DNA of 64,000 bases, taken from assembly GCA_902623075.1 (NCBI GenBank), contig CACNSD010000002.1:62001-126000 (forward strand). The letters run 5' to 3'. Positions 57,848 through 64,000 of this stretch are shown piece by piece. The translations under genes and the position numbers were made by a program. Below the pieces are notes generated by a model that was not told the DNA's origin, searched no databases, and saw only the letters and a list, made by a program, of their open reading frames with translations. Numbering within the stretch: position 1 is the first letter of the stretch; the number at the start of each line of letters is the position of its first letter. Source of the stretch: an uncultured Pelagibacteraceae bacterium (GTDB lineage Bacteria > Pseudomonadota > Alphaproteobacteria > Pelagibacterales > Pelagibacteraceae).

Positions 57848-58108
57848 TTAGATTGCTGCAATCTTTTTAGTAATTCTAGAAACGTTTCTAGAAGCATTTT
57901 GTTTTTTTATTATTCCGGTTTTAGCAACTTTCATCAACTCAGAGTTTAACTTTGGTAAATATTTTAAAGCTTCATCTTTCTTTTTATCGTCAATTAAAAG
58001 ATTCATTTTTTTTAGAGCATTTCTAAACCTGCTCTTTCTAGCATTATTTACCGCAGTTTGTTTTGAAATTCTTCTAATTCTTTTAATCGCTGATTTTGTG
58101 TTTGCCAT
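57848..58108 (-). CDS. rpsT: 30S ribosomal protein S20
   Basis: An 86-residue basic helical protein. The ATG at 58108 gives the family start MANTKSAIKRIRRI; a longer in-frame ORF reaching 58180 would add 24 unrelated residues and overlap mutM. ARKSRFRNALKKM and TGIIKKQNASRNVSRITKK are S20 landmarks. It binds 16S rRNA. The dnaA-rpsT-mutM order is a familiar alphaproteobacterial arrangement. Confidence 0.96.
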   Translation of the reverse strand: MANTKSAIKRIRRISKQTAVNNARKSRFRNALKKMNLLIDDKKKDEALKYLPKLNSELMKVAKTGIIKKQNASRNVSRITKKIAAI

Positions 58109-58158
58109 ATGCGCAGGGGTATAGCTTGTGAATTTATAGTGGTCAACTAAATATTTAA

Positions 58159-59022
58159 CTATTTTTGACAGGAAACACAAAAAAAAGTTGACCTATTTGA
58201 TGTTATTTTTTTTTTTATAATTCCCTTGCACTTTGGGCGTTTACAATTAGCTCTGTCTTGCTGATAAACTCTAAACTCTTTTTGAAAAGTACCTTTGTTT
58301 CCTAAGATATCTTTAAAATCTCTTATACTCGATCCTCCCTTATCAATTGCCTGTTTAAGTATTTTCTTAGAATTTAGAATTATATTTGAACATTCATTTT
58401 TACTAAGTCGCTTTGCTTTTTTAAAAGGATTTATTTTACTAGCGAAAAGTATTTCACTTGCATAAATATTGCCTATTCCAGATACAAATCTCTGATCAAG
58501 TAAGAAGCTTTTTATATCCTTATTTTTTTTCTTAAAATAATTAAGTACATAATTTAAGTTAAATTTTTCACTAAAAGGTTCGGGTCCCATTGATTTGAAT
58601 CTTTTCTCTAAATCTTGATAATTTTTGATTATTTCAAAAAATCCAAAACGTCTTGGGTCATTATAAATTACTTTCAAGCTATCAAATTCAAACTCTGCAT
58701 GATTGTGTTTTTTGGGTAAAAAAGGTGAATGATAAAAACTAGTATTTGTAAATTTTAGTGGCTTTTTCTTATCAAGAATATGAATTGTTCCTGACATTCC
58801 CAAATGAATTAAACAATAATCTTTATTTTGAAAATGGATAATTAAATATTTAGAAAATCTACTAACTTTAATTATTTTTTTATTTTTAAGAAAAATTTCA
58901 AAATCAACCGGTATTTTAAACCTCAAATTTCTGTTTCTAATTATTACTTTTTTTATGCGTTTTTTTTTAATCTTTTTATGAAGGGATTGTCTAACAATTT
59001 CTACTTCTGGTAATTCTGGCAT
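58159..59022 (-). CDS. mutM: Formamidopyrimidine-DNA glycosylase
   Basis: A 287-residue bifunctional repair glycosylase. The mature N-terminus PELPEVEIVRQSL has the catalytic Pro2 and Glu3, GIGNIYASEILF is the helix-two-turn-helix DNA binding part, and the C-terminal zinc finger has the pairs CKRPKC and CVSC. It removes 8-oxoguanine and cuts at the abasic site. It is divergent from ubiE across a 29-bp gap, so the two promoters must overlap closely. Confidence 0.97.
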   Translation of the reverse strand: MPELPEVEIVRQSLHKKIKKKRIKKVIIRNRNLRFKIPVDFEIFLKNKKIIKVSRFSKYLIIHFQNKDYCLIHLGMSGTIHILDKKKPLKFTNTSFYHSPFLPKKHNHAEFEFDSLKVIYNDPRRFGFFEIIKNYQDLEKRFKSMGPEPFSEKFNLNYVLNYFKKKNKDIKSFLLDQRFVSGIGNIYASEILFASKINPFKKAKRLSKNECSNIILNSKKILKQAIDKGGSSIRDFKDILGNKGTFQKEFRVYQQDRANCKRPKCKGIIKKKITSNRSTFFCVSCQK

Positions 59023-59051
59023 TTGATACTATATTCAATATATATTTTTTT

Positions 59052-59756
59052 ATGCAACAAAATCTTCAAAATAAAAAAGGGCTTGTAGAAAAAGTATTTA
59101 ATCAAGTCTACAACAAATATGACTTCATGAATGATTTTATGTCGATGGGTATTCATAGATACTGGAAAAAAAACTTAATTAACATGATGAGTCCTAGAGT
59201 TAGTAGAAAATTAATAGATGTTGCGTGTGGAACAGGGGATATTGGAAAATTATTTATAGATACCACTAGTAAAGAAGCTGAAATTACTTGTGTAGACCCT
59301 AACAAAGGTATGGTTGGCCAAGGAAAACAAAAATTATCTAATTTCAAAAATATAAAATGGGTTATTTCATCAGCAGAAAAATTACCTATAGCAGACAACA
59401 CATTTGATTATTACACTATTAGTTTTGGGCTAAGAAATACAAAAAATTTAAATAAAGCACTTTCAGAAGCTTATAGAGTTTTAAAACCAGGTGGACGTTA
59501 TCTATGTCTAGAATTTTCTAAAATTCAAAATTCAAATCTTGATTTTATATATAAAAATTACTCAAAACTTATTCCTATAATTGGTCAGTTTGTGGTCGGA
59601 GAAAAAGAACCTTACGAATATTTAATCAAAAGTATTGAACAATTTATTAACCAAGACGAATTAATAGACTTGATGAAGAAAAATAATTTTCAAAAATGTT
59701 CTTATAGAGATCTTTCTGGTGGTATTGTCTCAATTCATAGTGGTTGGAAAATTTAA
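59052..59756 (+). CDS. ubiE: Ubiquinone/menaquinone C-methyltransferase UbiE
   Basis: A 234-residue class I SAM methyltransferase. VFNQVYNKYDFMNDFMSMGIH is the UbiE start, DVACGTGDIG is the SAM motif I, and FGLRNTKNLNKALSEAYRVLKPGG is the family signature. It carries out the C-methylation of the quinone ring. Together with ubiB downstream and coq7 at 49 kb, much of late ubiquinone synthesis is in this window. Confidence 0.96.
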   Translation: MQQNLQNKKGLVEKVFNQVYNKYDFMNDFMSMGIHRYWKKNLINMMSPRVSRKLIDVACGTGDIGKLFIDTTSKEAEITCVDPNKGMVGQGKQKLSNFKNIKWVISSAEKLPIADNTFDYYTISFGLRNTKNLNKALSEAYRVLKPGGRYLCLEFSKIQNSNLDFIYKNYSKLIPIIGQFVVGEKEPYEYLIKSIEQFINQDELIDLMKKNNFQKCSYRDLSGGIVSIHSGWKI

Positions 59757-61324
59757 TGATTAAAAAACTTATTACTTTATTTAAATTAGGAAGAAAAATT
59801 GCAAAATCTGATATTTTAAAAATTGCATCAAAATTTAAAAATCCTCCTTTAGCTGTAACAATATTATTCCAAATTTTATCCATTTCACTAAAAAAAAAGG
59901 AACAAAGTAATTTAATTGAAGATGATGGTGAGAGACTATCTAGATCATTAGAGTCTATGGGTACAACTTTCATTAAACTTGGACAATTTCTTGCTACTAG
60001 ACCTGATATAATTGGAGAAGAATTATCTTTAAAGCTAGAAAAACTTCAAGATCGATTACCACCTTTTTCAATTCATGAAGCAAAAGAAATTATTAAAGAA
60101 GATCTTGGAATTGATGCATTTAATTCAATAATAGATTTAAGTGAACCAGTTGCTGCTGCATCAATTGCACAAGTCCACAAAGCAAAAATAAATGACAATG
60201 GAACAATCAAAGATGTAGCTATTAAAATTTTAAGACCAAACATAAAAAAAATATTCAATGAAGAAATAGATGCGATGATGTTATTTGCATTTATTATTGA
60301 ATCATTCGCAAAAAAAACAAAAAGATTAAAACTTGTTGAAGTTGTTTTTTTACTTAAAGAAATAACTAATCTTGAGATGGATTTAAGATTCGAAGCTGCT
60401 GCGGCAAATGAATATGCAGAAAATACTAAAAATGATGCTGGGTTCAAAGTTCCAGAGATTTACTGGAATTTTACTAGTGAAAATGTAATGACTTTAGATT
60501 GGATAGATGGAATTTCAATAAGAGAAGCTGAGGAGTTAAAGAAAAGAAATTTAGATACTAGTAAAATAGCTGAAGATATTATCCAACATTTTTTGAGACA
60601 TGCTGTAAGAGATGGTTTTTTTCATGCAGACATGCATCAAGGAAATATTTTTGTTGATAATAGTGGCCAAATAGTACCTATAGATTTTGGGATTATGGGT
60701 AGATTAGATAAACTTAGTAAAAGGTTTTTAGCAGAAATTTTATTTGGATTTATTCAAAGAGATTATCGCAAAGTAGCTGAGGTTCACTTAGTGGCTGGAT
60801 TAGTTCCTAAAGAAGTACCAATTGATGATCTGGCTCAAGCTTTGAGATCAATTGGTGAACCTATTTTCGGTCAAGAAGTAAAAGATATCTCGGGAGGTAA
60901 ATTACTTAAACAACTATTTGATGTAACAGAAAAGTTTAATATGCAAACTCAACCTCAATTATTAATGTTGCAAAAAACTATGGTTGTGGTTGAAGGTGTA
61001 GCAAGAAAATTAAATCCAAATACAAATATTTGGACAACTTCAAAGCCTGTACTAGAAAATTGGCTTAAAGAAACAAAAGATCCAATTAATAATTTAAATG
61101 AAACTTTAAAAAGCACATCTGAAGTTATTAAACGTTTACCAGAATTTCCTGAGATTATGGATAAAGCAAATCAAGCCTTAACGTTTTTGGCTAGCGGTCA
61201 AATTCCACAAAATTCAAATTCTTATACTGCTCTAAATGATAAGAAATCAGAAATGATAGCATTTAGAAATCAATCTATTATTGGTTTATTACTTCTTGTA
61301 ATTTTTGGCCTTATAGTATTTTAA
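59756..61324 (+). CDS. ubiB: Ubiquinone biosynthesis kinase-like UbiB
   Basis: A 522-residue ABC1/ADCK family protein starting at the ATG that overlaps the ubiE stop (TAATG); an in-frame TTG at 59744 would extend it by four. KLGQFLATRPDIIG is the family KxGQ motif, and AAASIAQVHKA is the Ala-rich loop that replaces the kinase P-loop. DGFFHADMHQGNIFVD and PIDFGIMG are the catalytic loop and DFG-like motif. A C-terminal membrane helix anchors it. It is needed for ubiquinone synthesis, probably as an ATPase extracting lipid intermediates. Confidence 0.95.
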   Translation: MIKKLITLFKLGRKIAKSDILKIASKFKNPPLAVTILFQILSISLKKKEQSNLIEDDGERLSRSLESMGTTFIKLGQFLATRPDIIGEELSLKLEKLQDRLPPFSIHEAKEIIKEDLGIDAFNSIIDLSEPVAAASIAQVHKAKINDNGTIKDVAIKILRPNIKKIFNEEIDAMMLFAFIIESFAKKTKRLKLVEVVFLLKEITNLEMDLRFEAAAANEYAENTKNDAGFKVPEIYWNFTSENVMTLDWIDGISIREAEELKKRNLDTSKIAEDIIQHFLRHAVRDGFFHADMHQGNIFVDNSGQIVPIDFGIMGRLDKLSKRFLAEILFGFIQRDYRKVAEVHLVAGLVPKEVPIDDLAQALRSIGEPIFGQEVKDISGGKLLKQLFDVTEKFNMQTQPQLLMLQKTMVVVEGVARKLNPNTNIWTTSKPVLENWLKETKDPINNLNETLKSTSEVIKRLPEFPEIMDKANQALTFLASGQIPQNSNSYTALNDKKSEMIAFRNQSIIGLLLLVIFGLIVF

Positions 61325-61332
61325 TTCCGCAA

Positions 61333-62538
61333 ATGAAAAATTTGTTAAATAAAAAAATACTATTCATTATCTGCGGGGGGATATCTGCCTACAAAAGTCT
61401 AGAAACAATTAGGCTTTTTAAAAAAAATGGAGCAGAAATAAAGACTATCCTCACTGCAAGTGCAAAAGAATTTGTAACTCCACTTTCAGTAACATCGCTT
61501 TCTCAAGGTAAAGTATATAGCGAATTATTCAGTGTGGAAAGTGAATCTGAAATGGATCATATTTCACTTTCAAGATGGGCAGATTTAGTTGTAATTGCAC
61601 CAGCAACAGCAAATACAATTTCAAAATTAGCTCAAGGAACAACTGATGATTTAGCATCTACTGTGGTTTTAGCTTCAGATAAAGACATTATTTTAGCACC
61701 AGCAATGAATGTAAGAATGTGGGAACATCCAACTACAAAAGCAAATATAAAAAAATTAAAGGAGTTTGGATATAAACTAATTGGACCAGAGGTTGGTGAT
61801 ATGGCATGTGGTGAATATGGGGAGGGTAAAATGTCAGACCCATTGGTAATTGCTGAAGAAATTGATAAATATTTCTTAACTCAAAAAAATAACAAAAAAT
61901 TTAAAGCATTAGTTACAGCAGGTCCAACTAATGAGTACATAGATCCAGTTCGTTTTATTACTAATAAATCAAGTGGGAAACAAGGATATGAATTAGCAAA
62001 ATCATTATCCAAAAAAGGTTTTGACACAACATTAATATCAGGTCCAACTAATCTTGAAATAACTAAAGATATTAATCTTATAAAAGTTGAAACTGCAGAT
62101 GAAATGTTAGTTGCCACCCAAGAAAATTTACCTGTTGATGTTGCAATTTTTTCTGCGGCAGTTGCTGATTTTAAAATTAATAAAAAGTATGAAAATAAAA
62201 TTAAAAAACAAGAGAACTTAAACTTAAATTTAGAAAAGAATATAGATATACTTAATTATGTATCCAACCATAATTCTATGAGACCTAAACTTGTCATTGG
62301 ATTTGCAGCAGAAACCAATGAGATCAATAAAAATGCAGAAGAAAAATTAAATAAGAAGAATTGTGACTGGATAATTTCCAATGATGTATCAAATAAAAAT
62401 ATAGGATTTAATTCTGATTATAATGAGGTAACAATTCATTACAAAAATAGAGATGCTAAAAAAGAAAAACTTTCATACAAAAAAAAATCTGGAATTTCTG
62501 ATGAAATAGTTGATAGAATAATTGATCAATTAAATTAA
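61333..62538 (+). CDS. coaBC: Bifunctional CoaBC (phosphopantothenoylcysteine synthase/decarboxylase)
   Basis: A 401-residue fusion. The N-terminal flavoprotein decarboxylase (CoaC, about 1-190) contains GGISAYKSLE, APAMNVRMWEHP and the active Cys in DMACGEYGEGKM. The C-terminal CTP-dependent synthase (CoaB) contains VTAGPTNEYIDPVRFITNKSSG. Together they turn 4'-phosphopantothenate into 4'-phosphopantetheine for coenzyme A. It shares one base with dut. Confidence 0.97.
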   Translation: MKNLLNKKILFIICGGISAYKSLETIRLFKKNGAEIKTILTASAKEFVTPLSVTSLSQGKVYSELFSVESESEMDHISLSRWADLVVIAPATANTISKLAQGTTDDLASTVVLASDKDIILAPAMNVRMWEHPTTKANIKKLKEFGYKLIGPEVGDMACGEYGEGKMSDPLVIAEEIDKYFLTQKNNKKFKALVTAGPTNEYIDPVRFITNKSSGKQGYELAKSLSKKGFDTTLISGPTNLEITKDINLIKVETADEMLVATQENLPVDVAIFSAAVADFKINKKYENKIKKQENLNLNLEKNIDILNYVSNHNSMRPKLVIGFAAETNEINKNAEEKLNKKNCDWIISNDVSNKNIGFNSDYNEVTIHYKNRDAKKEKLSYKKKSGISDEIVDRIIDQLN

Positions 62539-62975
62539 TGGCAAAAGTTCTTATCAAAAAGTTAGACCCTGCAGTTGAATTACCTGATTACAAAACAGAT
62601 GGTGCATCAGGCATGGATTTAATGGCATTTGTAAAAGAACCTATAAATCTTAAACCAAACTCTTCATGTTTAGTTCCAACAGGACTTGCAGTAGCATTTT
62701 CTAATGATTTTGAAATCCAAATTAGACCGAGATCTGGTTTAGCTGCAAAAAATAGCATTAGTGTTTTAAATACACCTGGAACTATTGATAGTGATTACAG
62801 GGGAGAAATAAAAGTAATACTTTTTAATCATGGAAAAACTGATTTTTTAATCAACAACAAAGATAGAATAGCGCAAATGATATTAACTCCTGTAATTAAA
62901 ATGGAATTTGAAGAAACAGATAATCTTCCAGAAACTTTTAGAGGAGAGGGTGGTTTTGGCTCGACTGGAAAATGA
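62538..62975 (+). CDS. dut: dUTP diphosphatase
   Basis: A 145-residue trimeric dUTPase with all five motifs: GASGMDLMA, RPRSGLAAKN, VLNTPGTIDSDYRGE, RIAQMIL and the C-terminal RGEGGFGSTG. It hydrolyses dUTP, keeping uracil out of DNA and supplying dUMP. It overlaps the ThiF-like gene by 4 bp. Confidence 0.97.
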   Translation: MAKVLIKKLDPAVELPDYKTDGASGMDLMAFVKEPINLKPNSSCLVPTGLAVAFSNDFEIQIRPRSGLAAKNSISVLNTPGTIDSDYRGEIKVILFNHGKTDFLINNKDRIAQMILTPVIKMEFEETDNLPETFRGEGGFGSTGK

Positions 62976-63727
62976 GCAAAGATTTAAGCAAAAAAGAAAT
63001 AGATAAATTTTCGAGGCAAATAATTTTAAAAAATATAGGTCCATTAGGACAAAAAAAAATTCTCAACTCAAAGGTTTTAATAATTGGAATGGGTGGTCTC
63101 GGTTGTCCAGTAGCAGAATTTTTAACACGAGCTGGAGTTGGTACACTTGGAATTATAGATCATGACTCAGTAAGTCTCTCTAATATTCACAGACAAAGTC
63201 TTTATAATGAAAAAGATATAAAGAAACCAAAAGTAAAAATAGCAAAAAAAAAATTAAAAAAAATCAATTCGAAAATAAAAATAAATATTTTTAATTTAAA
63301 ATTAAATAAAAGTGTATTTGAAAAAATTATTAAAAATTACGATTATATTGTTGACGGTACTGATAATTTTGAAAGTAAATTTTTAATAAATGATTTAAGT
63401 CTAAAATATAAAAAATTTCTAGTCACTGGTGCTATAAGTAAATATGATGGACACATTTTTACTTTAAATTTCACCAATAAAAAAAATCCTTGTTTAAGAT
63501 GTTTTTATCAAGAAGACCAAATTACTGATGAAATATTAAATTGCGAATTTGAGGGAATTTTAGGAACTGTAGCTGGAATTGTAGGCACATTACAAGCTAA
63601 TGAAATTTTAAAAAAAATATTAAATATAGGACAAAATTTAGATGGATTTATTTTAATCTTAGATTTATTAAATTTAAGTTTCAGAAAAGCAAAAATAAAT
63701 AAAAGAAAAAAGTGTAAATGCAAATAG
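62972..63727 (+). CDS. ThiF/MoeB/HesA family adenylyltransferase
   Basis: A 251-residue E1-like enzyme. IGMGGLGCPVAEFLTRAGVGTLGIIDHDSV holds the nucleotide-binding loop and Asp, NIHRQSLY has the Arg finger, and zinc cysteines are in CLRC and the C-terminal CKCK. It adenylates the C-terminal Gly-Gly of a small sulfur carrier such as ThiS or MoaD. No carrier gene is adjacent, so the thiamine or molybdopterin role is open. It overlaps the next gene by 10 bp. Confidence 0.88.
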   Translation: MSKDLSKKEIDKFSRQIILKNIGPLGQKKILNSKVLIIGMGGLGCPVAEFLTRAGVGTLGIIDHDSVSLSNIHRQSLYNEKDIKKPKVKIAKKKLKKINSKIKINIFNLKLNKSVFEKIIKNYDYIVDGTDNFESKFLINDLSLKYKKFLVTGAISKYDGHIFTLNFTNKKNPCLRCFYQEDQITDEILNCEFEGILGTVAGIVGTLQANEILKKILNIGQNLDGFILILDLLNLSFRKAKINKRKKCKCK

Positions 63728-64000
63728 TAACAAAAAAAATTTATACAATTTTTTTTTTATTTTTTTTTATACATAATTCTTTTGCTAACGAAATATTTGT
63801 CTCTCTTAAAAAAAATAAAGTAAATGTCCGATATGGACCTAGCTTTGAATCGGATATCAAATATGTTTACAAAAAAATCAACCTTCCTCTAAAACAAATT
63901 GATAAAAAAGAAAATTTTAGAAGAATTATTGATTTTAAAAATAATAGTGGTTGGATACATGTATCTCAATTGAAAAAAAGTAATTCAGTTATAGCTACTC
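63718..64000 (+). CDS. Exported SH3-domain protein (3' truncated by window)
   Basis: The ATG at 63718 lies inside the end of the ThiF-like gene and the frame stays open to the window edge (94 codons). A signal peptide of about 23 residues (hydrophobic run IYTIFFLFFFIHNSFA) is followed by KKNKVNVRYGPSFES and WIHVSQL, the landmarks of a bacterial SH3-like domain of the DUF1058 kind. Such proteins are periplasmic and may bind cell wall or peptides. The same gene commonly follows dut/moeB in alphaproteobacteria. Confidence 0.8.
   Translation, partial: MQIVTKKIYTIFFLFFFIHNSFANEIFVSLKKNKVNVRYGPSFESDIKYVYKKINLPLKQIDKKENFRRIIDFKNNSGWIHVSQLKKSNSVIAT

Overview
The window looks like a contiguous piece of a streamlined, very AT-rich alphaproteobacterial chromosome, most likely of the SAR11/Pelagibacterales type. 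This is inferred from the strong A/T bias, lysine- and asparagine-rich proteins, spacers of only a few bases, and alphaproteobacterial gene orders: dnaA-rpsT-mutM with ubiE-ubiB-coaBC-dut opposite, argH-lptM-lysA next to a divergent tlpA, and a SUV3-like helicase followed by fdxA and carD. No 16S gene is present, so the taxonomy is inferred. I see no insertion sequence, phage or CRISPR array.

Layout. 1-6 kb: cobaltochelatase-type cobS (5' end cut off) and cobT, then gyrB and a RegB-type redox kinase on the minus strand. 6-12 kb: a tRNA-Ser(GGA), then a small surface-glycan region with an epimerase, GT2 and GT17 glycosyltransferases, an RfbB/RfbA pair and a Gfo/Idh oxidoreductase, with strands alternating. 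12-21.5 kb: a compact minus-strand translation operon (GT4 glycosyltransferase, thrS, infC, rpmI, rplT, pheS, pheT, lepA). 21.5-34.4 kb: an alpha/beta hydrolase, glutamate synthase gltD-gltB, uppP, then a pyruvate dehydrogenase operon (aceE carrying its own lipoyl domain, aceF) ending in a DMT-family exporter. 34.4-41.5 kb: thiolase, tRNA-Arg(ACG), hotdog thioesterase, a TAXI-type TRAP transporter and acetoacetyl-CoA synthetase, which together could take up and use an acetoacetate-like acid. 41.6-46 kb: SUV3-like helicase, TerB-like protein, 7Fe ferredoxin, CarD, and a convergent 30-codon lysine-rich histone-H1-like gene. 46-55 kb: a long-chain acyl-CoA ligase downstream of tRNA-Leu(CAA), a YqaA/DedA-type protein, dsbB, coq7, an HNH protein, a carboxylesterase, a HIG1-type protein, a TlpA thioredoxin, argH, an LptM-like lipoprotein, lysA and plsC. 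55-64 kb: dnaN, dnaA, an iteron-bearing spacer that may be the replication origin, rpsT, mutM, then the ubiE-ubiB-coaBC-dut-thiF run and a truncated SH3-domain protein.

The points most worth a second look are: the lipoyl domain fused to AceE and near-identical to that of the adjacent AceF; the very small lysine-rich gene at 45742-45834 with a good ribosome binding site, facing a CarD that itself has a histone-like tail; the 25-bp direct repeats upstream of dnaA; a GyrB lacking the usual proteobacterial insert; an apparent intrinsic terminator between the TRAP binding protein and its permease; and six convergent gene pairs whose stop codons share one tetranucleotide.
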